Source: Epiperipatus broadwayi (taxonomy: Eukaryota > Onychophora > Udeonychophora > Euonychophora > Peripatidae). Taken from it: a stretch of DNA of 64,000 nt. Numbering within the stretch: position 1 is the stretch's first letter; each line of letters opens with the position of its first letter. Shown here piece after piece: positions 12,360 to 21,987 of this stretch. The position numbers and the translations under genes were made by a program. The stretch covers positions 10,326,876 through 10,390,875 of the forward strand of contig JAQFVV010006203.1 of assembly GCA_028023455.1 (NCBI GenBank). Direction: 5' to 3'. Below the pieces are notes generated by a model. The model had not been told where the DNA came from, did no database searches, and saw nothing but the letters and a program-made list of their open reading frames with translations.

Positions 12360-15052
12360 TGTACCGGTATAAATCCACCACGCTTACTCATACCCAGTAC
12401 CCGAGTCCAAACCCAGTCCACGTTTAAGAATAATTTCCAAAACGCCAACTGAATTCAAACCCAAACCCCGGTATGACTAACCGATGATGACTTTATAACA
12501 GCACGGGGTTATCCCTTTTCTAGCTCAGCTTAGAACATGGACAAAATTCTTACAGTTAATGATATAGATTTATTAGACTATAGATACTGGGACGGTCATT
12601 TATGTGACGTATATATTTAAGTTGCCAATACAGACAGTAAGTGGCTAAATAGACTTAGAGAGTAATAAGGTGGAGGACACAAAGATTAAGATTAAATAAA
12701 GTGTTTAATAAGCAAAATATAAAGCATATAAATATAGTGTTAAATAAGACAAATAGAAAGCACATGAATATAGTGTTATATAATAGAAATATACAGCATA
12801 TAAATATAGTGTTATACAGTACGGTAAGACTTCATAAATCCTCTTGTATTTGGCTACTAGTCTTTAGTGAACGTTTTATTTAATGAACAAACTCATGCCA
12901 ATAGCTGTGTGATTGAAGGATTGACGGGTGGTTAAAAGAATCAGAGTATTAGAGCATTGGAAAAAATATTTATCTAAAGATTTTTGTTACTTATTTTATT
13001 TGAATAGGCTCGAGCCGGAACGTAGACGAACAGTGGAGGTGGTTTTATATAAATACGACATAAGAGATAGATGTACTGGTGGTTTTATATAAATACGACA
13101 TGGAAGATAGATGAACTGGTGGTTTTATATAATTACGACATGAAAGATAGATGAACTGGTGGTTTTATATAAATACGACGTGGAAGATAGATGAACTGGT
13201 GGTTTTATATAAATACGACGTGGAAGATAGATGAACTGGTGGTTTTATATAAATACGACGTGGAAGATAGATGAACTGGTGGTTGCCTAAATTCAAAAGC
13301 CCTACAGTAATCACTTGCGGTGCATTAACGGAATACCGGGCGGCTTGTACTTTGACAAGGCTTAATGCCCCCAAGTAGCTCCGGGACACGACAACCAGCC
13401 GGGATCATTTCGAACCCCGGTGATCCAAGAGATTACCGGGAAAGAAAAACTGCTTTATTCCCCAATGGTAGAATGGCGAGACGCTAACTTCAGCGAAGGG
13501 ACGGCATTGCCACAGACGTGAAAGACGAATACTTGAAGCGGATTTTTTAAAAGAAATTATATAAAACCTGGAAACTATTTGTCTGTTTCTACGCCACAGG
13601 CTGAGATCCTTACCCCAATAAAACGTAGCGGACTTAAACTGACGGCGAAAACAATAATTAGTTAAATTTACTCTGAAACTCTAACCCTTCGGGTTGACAG
13701 GCGGTAGCGATAGTATCAAATTATTCAGTGAATTATTTCTCATATTATACATAACATTAATGAACACTTTGAAACTATTATACATATATTTTACGATCGA
13801 ACCTTAGATTGCAATTATAGGACAAATTAACATAGACTAATAAAGTGACTTAACATTTATCAACTCGGAATGTGAAAGAATATTTAATTCAGAAAATGGA
13901 ATTACTTTTAAAATAACTTGATCGATAGTACACTAGTTTACTATTGGCATCGTTTGTTTATGGAATAAGCAACACACAAAACAATATAAATGCATTCATT
14001 TAAATGATTATTACGATTAATTACAAATGTTATAAATTATTTCTAAAGACTAGAGCAGAGGGTTAAAAAGAAAAGAAAATTTACTGACAGGTTAAATAAT
14101 AGCATTATAAATGATATAAAAACTTACATATGATTTACTTGATTGATAATATTAAGCACGTAAGAAAGTTAAAGTTCGTGTAACACAGTTACTCTTCTTT
14201 CTTCATCCAGCTTGGCTTGTGACGAACGTAGGCGCGCATTTTTGAAAGTTATTTGTAAGGCATAGCTAATTTAGAGGTTGGAAGTTGGAAATTGTAAGTT
14301 ACGTGAAACATGATCAAACAGCGGCACGAGGATCCATATTGGCGGGCAGAGACCAGCTCCTGGCAATTAGCCCATCAACATTGCGATTCACTGGTAAACT
14401 TCTTAATATAAAATGTTTGAATTACTCAACTGCTGTGTTGTCTCGAGACTACCTCTCTCAAACACGACCAAAGTTAGAATGTAAGTTTTTCTCTAAAGTA
14501 GCCACTGCTGACCTTTCCGACTTGTTTTTGTTTTAGGCTCCGCCTACTTTCTCTAGCCTCTAGCGATGCAGCTTGACCAACAATCAATTATCTGTTTTTA
14601 GCAATCTTTTAATTTAATATGCCATTTTTAAATCGATACATTAATTACATATAAAAATTCCTTACTAATTTTGAATACAACTTAATTGCTCTGAACATTT
14701 GTGCAATTAGATTTTAATTAAAAACACTGATCAAAGGAATGTGATTTTTGATCAGTATTTTTAGACAACTTTATACAATTTTAAACTTAAATCTTTAAAA
14801 CAAATACGCCCGCACTGAAACTTTAAATTAAATGATATAAATTCACAAACCACGCACACACGAATATTATTTCATGGTTTGTGACATTTATATACGGAAA
14901 CTTTACATATTTATTTATAAACTATAGAATATATAACTAATTTATATTATAACTTAAAATAGACAAAATCTCACTGCGGGCGAACAGTAGTTTGAATTAC
15001 CGTACATAAAAACACCTGAAACGAAGATCGGTTCTCCGATCTGTCTGTTTCA
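12360..15052 (-). repeat. Left LTR (3' LTR in element sense), 2693 bp
   Basis: Starts TGTACCGGTATAAATCC and ends GATCTGTCTGTTTCA on the plus strand. It contains six 40-bp minisatellite units (13038-13277), a CpG-containing middle section, and a terminal hairpin AGATCGG-TTCT-CCGATCT at about 15026-15043. It differs from the right LTR by scattered substitutions, compensating small indels and two fewer minisatellite units. The small open frames at 12701-12883, 13165-13389 and 14285-14536 recur in the other LTR only because the copies are young. Confidence 0.93.
13038..13277. repeat. 40-bp minisatellite in the left LTR, 6 units
   Basis: Each unit begins GGTGGTTTTATATAAATACG and continues with ACGTGGAAGATAGATGAACT or close variants. 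The first unit carries ACATAAGAGA and ATGTACT, and the third carries AATTACGACATG. Every unit contains a TATATAAATA motif, readable as TATATAAAA on the element's sense strand. Units are contiguous with no unique spacers, so this is not a CRISPR array. Confidence 0.95.
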
Positions 15053-15295
15053 TTTCTTGTCACTTTATAAAAAAAAACAACAAAAAAAAAATGATTATAC
15101 ATAATTTCTGGTTAACATTTTTTTCACTCATTTTTTTACATAATTGATTTTTTTATTGATTTGACCTTGGAGAACAGTCTGGGTGAGGGTTTGAACTTAA
15201 CATTTATAAAGGTGGGTATATTGCCGTAATTCCTTTTCTCATCATCATGTGCATGTCATAGTGGTCATTTTCCGGGTTATCATTTATTGCGATTT
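15053..15295. other. Element 3' untranslated segment with A-rich tract and weak polypurine tract
   Basis: Lies between the ORF stop and the 3' LTR in the minus-strand sense. It contains A-rich runs on the plus strand at 15068-15091. On the minus strand the LTR is preceded by GTGACAAGAAA, the only candidate polypurine tract. Confidence 0.5.
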
Positions 15296-16459
15296 CTACC
15301 TTTTCCCTGGGTCGGGAGGTATATAAAGGTTATAGGTATGTCTTTTTAGATCTCTTACTAAAATAGCAAAAGCGGTCACAATATTGTGCTTTGGTATATT
15401 ATTATATTGTTCATTATTAAAAGTATCTTGCTTTAAAAGAATTTCTCTAACTTTCTGTGATCTAATGGCATCCATTATAACATTTTCACTTTGGGAGTTG
15501 AGAAGTTTTTCTCCATTTTTTATGAAACTATTTTTTTCAACATATGTCCATGCTTTAAAACAAAGTTTATTATTTCTGTTTAATGAGTTCAGCTCCTCAT
15601 CAATTTTGTTCTGATCATATTTCATAAACAAATAAGTATGGGTTTTATTAAAATGTGCAGCATTGTACACAACTAAAGATCTGTCCACTTTCTTCCTTTT
15701 CATATCAGGAGGCCATTCAGCATCATTTTTAAACTTTAACTTTGATGTCTTCATTAATCCACTTTTCCACAGAACATCTTTATAATTATTATGAAAATAT
15801 AACTTCTCATTAATTATGATTTCAGAAGATTCATCCGTAACAGTATGTATTGTTCTATTGATATTTTTCATCATCGATACAGCCACTCCATTAGAGGGTG
15901 GTAAACTGATATAATCACTTTGAAATGGGCTGGCTTGCAGTAAATTTGAAACCACCATTTCCTCAGTACTTTCTTCATTCTTGGCTAAATCTGTTAGAGT
16001 AAAACTTTGACTATGAGTAATCTCTGTCAAATCTAATTCTTTACATTTTTGTTGAGTAGAGTTGGCATTTGTATTCACTAATCTAATCTCATGAGGTTTC
16101 AACCTTATTTTAGTTGGTCGAGGTTCTGTGTCCTCTGCTCCACTCCTCGCACCATTGCTTTCCTTGCTGTCCCCAACTTCTTTTGGGGTGGCCTGGTCAT
16201 CTTCATTTTCTATTTTTGGGTCTTCAGAGGGATTTATTTCTTGCTGACGCTTTGCACTTTCTAGATTTGAGTTGGCTCGGATGCCTCGTGCTTCGTCGAT
16301 CCTTACCAGCCTCTCCAACATCATCATCATAATCTTCCTGTCCTCTCTCCCCTCTCTGAGGATCGCGTTAAACTTCGCATCGCGATCGTGCTCCCTCTGT
16401 TTGTTTCCTTCTATTTCTGCCATTTCTGCTTCGTTTTTCCTTAGAAATGTTTTTAGCAT
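15296..16459 (-). CDS. Retroelement ORF, coiled-coil gag/ORF1-like protein, 387 aa
   Basis: This is the only long ORF in the interior of the LTR element. Residues 1-60 are charged and heptad-like (NEAEMAEIEGNKQREHDRD, then RKIMMMMLERLVRIDEARG), predicting a coiled coil. Residues 65-120 are an acidic disordered linker. Residues 210-300 (EKLYFHNNYKDVLWKSG, LKFKNDAEWPPDMKRKK, HTYLFMKYDQNKI) have the order of the C-terminal nucleic-acid-binding domain of LINE ORF1 proteins, where an 'x-F-x-x-D-x-P-P-x-x-R-x-K-R' segment precedes a 'L-x-Y' strand. There is no CCHC zinc knuckle and no protease or pol motif. The frame is also open for about 45 codons upstream of the chosen ATG (HKQYQQRRRIWHKEQGSVTF and so on) back to a TAG near 16600, so the true start could be upstream or made by splicing. 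Probably a structural, RNA-packaging protein. Function is inferred. Confidence 0.7.
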   Translation of the reverse strand: MLKTFLRKNEAEMAEIEGNKQREHDRDAKFNAILREGREDRKIMMMMLERLVRIDEARGIRANSNLESAKRQQEINPSEDPKIENEDDQATPKEVGDSKESNGARSGAEDTEPRPTKIRLKPHEIRLVNTNANSTQQKCKELDLTEITHSQSFTLTDLAKNEESTEEMVVSNLLQASPFQSDYISLPPSNGVAVSMMKNINRTIHTVTDESSEIIINEKLYFHNNYKDVLWKSGLMKTSKLKFKNDAEWPPDMKRKKVDRSLVVYNAAHFNKTHTYLFMKYDQNKIDEELNSLNRNNKLCFKAWTYVEKNSFIKNGEKLLNSQSENVIMDAIRSQKVREILLKQDTFNNEQYNNIPKHNIVTAFAILVRDLKRHTYNLYIPPDPGKR

Positions 16460-17566
16460 AAGACTTTGATTCGTACAACGCTTTGATTTGTATATATCAT
16501 AAAAGGTTACTGATCCCTGCTCCTTGTGCCAAATCCTCCTCCGCTGCTGATACTGTTTGTGTGGCTTACTTCCTTTCTCTCTTTCTTCCTTCGCCTACGT
16601 TCAGTCTGGTTTTTGTTATCTACGCTTTTTTTCTTTATTTAGGAATATAATATGACATGTCTAAAATCATTACTAAAAATATACAGGGGAAAAAAAACTT
16701 TATTTCACCCAGTTCGCACTGTTCTCCTCAGTCCTATAATACATACATATTCATAATGGGTACATAACATAGTATTTTTTTTGTATTTCTGTCAGTAATT
16801 CTCTCTTTTTATATATGCCACCCTACTCTCTTTTAAAACAACACTCGCCACTGCTGTATGGACAAACATGTTTGCTGACAAATTTATTTGATAGGCGCCA
16901 GCCAGCAACATGTGACCAATAGATAATTTAATCTACTGATCCCCAAATATATACTTTTATATGACCTAATAATTTTTGATTTAAGATTTATATAGGCAAA
17001 AAAAAAATTTAATACTGACTCCGGTAAGGTTTTTTTTTATATTACAACATATATATGCACACACGTTTTTATTTTTAAAACACAAGAATAATCCTACTTC
17101 TTTCTTCTTTTTTCAAAAAAAATATTTTTCACAACAAACGAAAATATATATATATATACGTACACAAATATATATACGCGTACACGTTTTTATTTTTTTA
17201 GAACTGGACTTAATTCTACTTCTTTATTTTTTTCATATGATTTAAACGACAAGAATGAACTCGCAAAAACATTATGGAATACTCATTTATTTTAATTAAT
17301 TACACGCACGAATTGCTTCCGCTCTCTTTTCAAAAAAAAAAATCTTCACTCTGTTTCTTAACAATATTTGAAAGGATTATATACTGAACCTTTGTGTGAG
17401 GGAAAAAAAAATTTTATACATTTGTTTCTTACTATAGTTTTCACTTGCGCATTTTAATACGCCAAATACGTATCAATATTATGACAAACGACAAAAAAAA
17501 ATTGAATATTTTTATCATTTAACTGTTTACTTCCGTTCACTCTGCAGGGTGTGGGAGATTTCTTCA
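16460..17566 (-). other. Long leader region of the LTR element
   Basis: About 1.1 kb between the primer site and the ORF start. It is AT-rich with poly-A/T runs and ATATATAC stretches near 17150-17180. No second ORF is seen, apart from the 45-codon in-frame extension upstream of the ATG. In a complete element this space would be leader and packaging signal. Confidence 0.5.
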
Positions 17567-17589
17567 TCGAGCACCACGGAGGGCGTCCA
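17567..17589 (-). promoter_or_regulatory. Degenerate tRNA-Lys-like primer binding site
   Basis: On the minus strand, 13 bases inside the 5' LTR, TGGACGCCCTCCGTGGTGCT followed by CGA matches the complement of an animal tRNA-Lys 3' end (TGGCGCCCAACGTGGGGCTC, from memory). The match needs one inserted base and a few mismatches. It supports minus-strand sense, but the unusual spacing and imperfect match make it tentative. Confidence 0.45.
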
Positions 17590-17602
17590 AAAATATAATA
17601 AC

Positions 17603-20375
17603 TGTACCGGTATAAATCCACCACGCTTACTCATACCCAGTACCCGAGTCCAAACCCAGTCCACGTTTAAGAATAATTTCCAAAACGCCAACTGAATTCA
17701 AACCCAAACCCCGGTATGACTAACCGATGATGACTTTATAACAGCACGGGGTTATCCCTTTTCTAGCTCAGCTTAGAACATGGACAAAATTCTTACAGTT
17801 AATGATATAGATTTATTAGACTATAGATACTGGGACGGTCATTTATGTGACGTATATATTTAAGTTGCCAATACAGACAGTAAGTGACTAAATAGACTTA
17901 GAGAGTAATAAGGTGGAGGACACAAAGATTAAGATTAAATAAAGTGTTTAATAAGCAAAATATAAAGCATATAAATATAGTGTTAAATAAGACAAATAGA
18001 AAGCACATGAATATAGTGTTATATAATAGAAATATACAGCATATAAATATAGTGTTATACAGTACGGTAAGACTTCATAAATCCTCTTGTATTTGGCTAC
18101 TAGTCTTTAGTGAACGTTTTATTTAATGAACAAACTCATGCCAATAGCTGTGTGATTGAAGGATTGATGGGTGGTTAAAAGAATCAGAGTATTAGAGCAT
18201 TGGAAAAAATATTTATCTAAAGATTTTTGTTACTTATTTTATTTGAATAGGCTCGAGCCGGAACGTAGACGAACAGTGGAGGTGGTTTTATATAAATACG
18301 ACATAAGAGATAGATGTACTGGTGGTTTTATATAAATACGACATGGAAGATAGATGAACTGGTGGTTTTATATAATTACGACATGGAAGATAGATGAACT
18401 GGTGGTTTTATATAAATACGACGTGGAAGATAGATGAACTGGTGGTTTTATATAAATACGACGTGGAAGATAGATGAACTGGTGGTTTTATATAAATACG
18501 ACGTGGAAGATAGATGAACTGGTGGTTTTATATAAATACGACGTGGAAGATAGGTGAACTGGTGGTTTTATATAAATACGACGTGGAAGATAGATGAACT
18601 GGTGGTTGCCTAAATTCAAAAGCCCTACAGTAATCACTTGCGGTGCATTAACGGAATACCGGGCGGCTTGTACTTTGACAAGGCTTAATGCCCCCAAGTA
18701 GCTCCGGGACACGACAACCAGCCGGGATCATTTCGAACCCCGGTGATCCAAGAGATTACCGGGAAAGAAAAACTGCTTTCATTCCCCAATGGTAGAATGG
18801 CGAGACGCTAACTTCAGCGAAGGGACGGCATTGCCACAGACGTGAAAGACGAATACTTGAAGCGGATTTTTTAAAAGAAATTATATAAAACCTGGAAACT
18901 ATTTGTCTGTTTCTACGCCACAGGCTGAGATCCTTACCCCAATAAAACGTAGCGGACTTAAACTGACGGCGAAAACAATAATTAGTTAAATTTACTCTGA
19001 AACTCTAACCCTTCGGGTTGACAGGCGGTAGCGATAGTATCAAATTATTCAGTGAATTATTTCTCATATTATACATAACATTAATGAACACTTTGAAACC
19101 ATTATACATATATTTTACGATCGAACCTTAGATTGCAATTATAGGACAAATTAACATAGACTAATAAAGTGACTTAACATTTATCAACTCGGAATGTGAA
19201 AGAATATTTAATTCAGAAAATGGAATTACTTTTAAAATAACTTGATCGATAGTACACTAGTTTACTATTGGCATCGTTTGTTTATGGAATAAGCAACACA
19301 CAAAACAATATAAATGCATTCATTTAAATGATTATTACGATTAATTACAAATGTTATAAATTATTTCTAAAGACTAGAGCAGAGGGTTAAAAAGAAAAGA
19401 AAATTTACTGACAGGTTAAATAATAGCATTATAAATGATATAAAAACTTACATATGATTTACTTGATTGATAATATTAAGCACGTAAGAAAGTTAAAGTT
19501 CGTGTAACACAGTTACTCTTCTTTCTTCATCCAGCTTGGCTTGTGACGAACGTAGGCGCGCATTTTTGAAAGTTATTTGTAAGGCATAGCTAATTTAGAG
19601 GTTGGAAGTTGGAAATTGTAAGTTACGTGAAACATGATCAAACAGCGGCACGAGGATCCATATTGGCGGGCAGAGATCAGCTCCTGGCAATTAGCCCATC
19701 AACATTGCGATTCACTGGTAAACTTCTTAATATAAAATGTTTGAATTACTCAACTGCTGTGTTGTCTCGAGACTACCTCTCTCAAACACGACCAAAGTTA
19801 GAATGTAAGTTTTTCTCTAAAGTAGCCACTGCTGACCTTTCCGACTTGTTTTTGTTTTAGGCTCCGCCTACTTTCTCTAGCCTCTAGCGATGCAGCTTGA
19901 CCAACAATCAATTATCTGTTTTTAGCAATCTTTTAATTTAATATGCCATTTTTAAATCGATACATTAATTACATATAAAAATTCCTTACTAATTTTGAAT
20001 ACAACTTAATTGCTCTGAACATTTGTGCAATTAGATTTTAATTAAAAACACTGATCAAAGGAATGTGATTTTTGATCAGTATTTTTAGACGACTTTATAC
20101 AATTTTAAAACTTAAATTTAAAACAAATACGCCCGCACTGAAACTTTAAATTAAATGATATAAATTCACAAACCACGCACACACGAATATTATTTCATGG
20201 TTTGTGACATTTATATACGGAAACTTTACATATTTATTTATAAACTATAGACTATATAACTAATTTATATTATAACTTAAAATAGACAAAATCTCACTGC
20301 GGGCGAACAGTAGTTTGAATTACCGTACATAAAAACACCTGAAACGAAGATCGGTTCTCCGATCTGTCTGTTTCA
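17603..20375 (-). repeat. Right LTR (5' LTR in element sense), 2773 bp
   Basis: Identical in layout to the left LTR, with eight minisatellite units (18281-18600) in place of six. The 80-bp length difference equals exactly two units, because the remaining small indels cancel out. Visible substitutions include G/A in AGTGRCTAAATAG, C/T in GATTGAYGGGTGG and C/T in GCAGAGAYCAGCTCC. As the 5' LTR it should carry the promoter, but no single TATA box stands out because the minisatellite supplies many. Confidence 0.93.
18281..18600. repeat. 40-bp minisatellite in the right LTR, 8 units
   Basis: Same unit as at 13038-13277. The two additional units are the homogeneous ACGTGG type near the right end. 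One of them carries ATAGGTGAACT in place of ATAGATGAACT. The variant first and third units are shared by both LTRs, so expansion or contraction occurred in the homogeneous block after, or during, reverse transcription. Confidence 0.95.
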
Positions 20376-20440
20376 ATATGTACAAATAAAGAGTTTTGCT
20401 AAAAAGTGTTCGAAGTAGTTTGGATAAATTGCATTTATAG
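20376..20440. mobile_element. Right part of the split foldback element, beginning with the ATAT target duplication
   Basis: The sequence ATATGTACAAATAAAGAGTT and on through TAGTTTGGATAAATTGCATT is the reverse complement of 12145-12205. This completes the foldback interrupted by the LTR retroelement. Confidence 0.82.
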
Positions 20441-20582
20441 GATATTATAGCAAAATAAAGAAAAGTGTGATTTTGGTAATATTTATTGTTAATATTGTTC
20501 TAAATGGTAATTGATTCATGCTGATTAAGAATATAATCATTTTATATTTTTCTGAAATCAATTAATTCTGAAAACCAAAAAC

Positions 20583-20606
20583 CTCTCTCTCTCTATATAT
20601 ATATAC

Positions 20607-20675
<69 letters not shown>
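20583..20675. repeat. Palindromic microsatellite (CT)n(AT)n(AG)n
   Basis: Runs of CT dinucleotides, then AT dinucleotides, then AG dinucleotides form a perfect self-complementary block capable of cruciform extrusion. Confidence 0.95.
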
Positions 20676-21779
20676 AAGACAGACCAAAATTCTCTAAATG
20701 CTAAAATTATCTATTGTAACTTTAATTAACTAACACATTTAATACTGCTTAATAAATAATTTCAATTATTTTCTATTTGACTTTTTGGAACTTTAGTCTA
20801 TTAAATCTTTAGTCCAGACATTCTGCCAATGGGCACACAAGGACATTGTTCTTAGGTGCTAGATAATATTCAGAAGAGCCTGAACAGTAACTGTCTCACA
20901 GCAAACCTTGCTATTGTTGGTTGTCAAGACAAATATTAAATAATCCAAAAGCAAATATTCTAAGTTTAAATCAACAAATAAAGTTGGACAATTTTATGAA
21001 GCTTTTATGTAAAGATCCATACCAGTTCATAAAATTTTCAGCAAACAAAAAAATTGAACATTGTTAAAATCAAAAAAAAAGGCAATCACCATGTAAGATG
21101 ACCAAGTGTATGGTACCAAAAAACCTTTAATGACAACAAAAATTTAATCTCTACAAGGACTTATGCAAATGCAACAAAAACAAGCTTGTGAATTTTAAAC
21201 AATAGAAAAGATATAAACTTATCTAATAACAAAATGATACCAAGACTTATAAAAACAAACTAATGACATAAATGAACTGGATTAAAAAAAAAACAAGAAA
21301 CCCAAGATAGACATCTATAAACTCAATGCAACGGAGCCGCCATGAAGACATTATTCATATCACAGTATAGACTACATCAAAAAATATTTTGTAAAAAAAA
21401 AAAAGATTCTCTGTACTATATACATATACAATCATTGAATACTAAACATGTAAACTAATGAATAACTTCTCATTAAATTTATGTATACATATAAACTTAC
21501 ATAAATCTATGTCATCAAAATATCACACAGCTTTAAATACCTAATTGTATGTCCCTTATAAAAATTGTACCCCCCCCCCCATCTTGAGCTATGTAGTTTT
21601 ACTAATACATTCATAGAAATTCAATGATCAGCATGAAAACATATATATATATATGCAAATAGTAATCAATGTACAATTCCTTTAATTCAATAAAGTTTCT
21701 TTTTAAAATATGACAAATGATTTCAATTTATAGAATCTAAATTAATAGAATGATCCCCTCTCTCCCAATTTTCACTTAC

Positions 21780-21861
21780 TTGAGGTCCTGCATGCTTCCT
21801 TAAATGAGGATATTTCCTGAATAACTGCACAAAAGCTTGAGCATATAATTTATTTGGATAC
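21780..21861 (-). CDS. Coding exon e4 of the minus-strand host gene
   Basis: The 82-bp exon starts after an acceptor TTATTTCAG and ends before the donor GTAAGTG. It enters in the phase needed to complete a Trp codon with exon e3 (TG+G) and leaves in phase 0. It encodes YPNKLYAQAFVQLFRKYPHL and then RKHAGPQ. The pattern YP-x(3)-Y-x(4)-x-L-x-x-(K/R)-YP-x-L is the centre of the SAMD3-like module and directly precedes the NSWLADLKMKF of exon e5. Both splice sites are strong. The open frame extends past the donor, but the splice chain explains the boundary. An 8 kb LTR element and several MITEs sit in the 14 kb intron between this exon and e5. Confidence 0.8.
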
Positions 21862-21987
21862 CTGAAATAATACAAAGACATTATATATACAATATTCATT
21901 TTCAAATAAATACTATTGTTAAAAATGAACATTTCCTTACAATAATAATAAAAAAAAAACAATATAGTAAAGTTGCTATTGTAAATA

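Larger units (their letters stand above)
12360..20375 (-). mobile_element. Young non-autonomous long-LTR retroelement with gag-like ORF, 8016 bp
   Basis: Two nearly identical direct repeats (12360-15052 and 17603-20375) with TG...CA ends bracket a 2550-bp interior and are flanked by 4-bp ATAT target duplications. About ten differences are visible between the LTRs besides minisatellite copy number, so the insertion is recent. The interior has no recognisable protease, reverse transcriptase, RNase H or integrase. It has only one substantial ORF, on the minus strand (16459-15296). In that orientation the right LTR is 5'. A degenerate lysine-tRNA-like primer site lies 13 bases inside it, and a leader of about 1.1 kb precedes the ORF. 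The polypurine tract is poor (GACAAGAAA next to the 3' LTR). The layout resembles large retrotransposon derivatives (LARD-like) that borrow pol from an autonomous partner. Superfamily is undetermined. Confidence 0.9.

Noticed and set aside
13038-13277. Possible CRISPR-like array of 40-bp repeats
   Set aside because: Units are contiguous with no unique spacers, and the context is eukaryotic. It is a minisatellite.
13400-13445. tRNA-like GGTTCGAAATG on the minus strand of the LTR
   Set aside because: It resembles a B box but the stem-loop is the wrong size and no A box or acceptor stem is present.
14285-14536. 83-residue open frame repeated identically in both LTRs (also at 19609)
   Set aside because: Antisense to the element's ORF. 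Its conservation is explained by LTR identity, and the peptide has no recognisable family.
14479-14536. Mini-intron-like GTAAGT...TTTTGTTTTAG on the plus strand of the LTR
   Set aside because: Only about 58 bp long and on the strand opposite to the element's inferred sense, with no coding continuity.
15384-16469. Plus-strand open frames opposite the retroelement ORF
   Set aside because: Shadows of the 387-codon minus-strand ORF.
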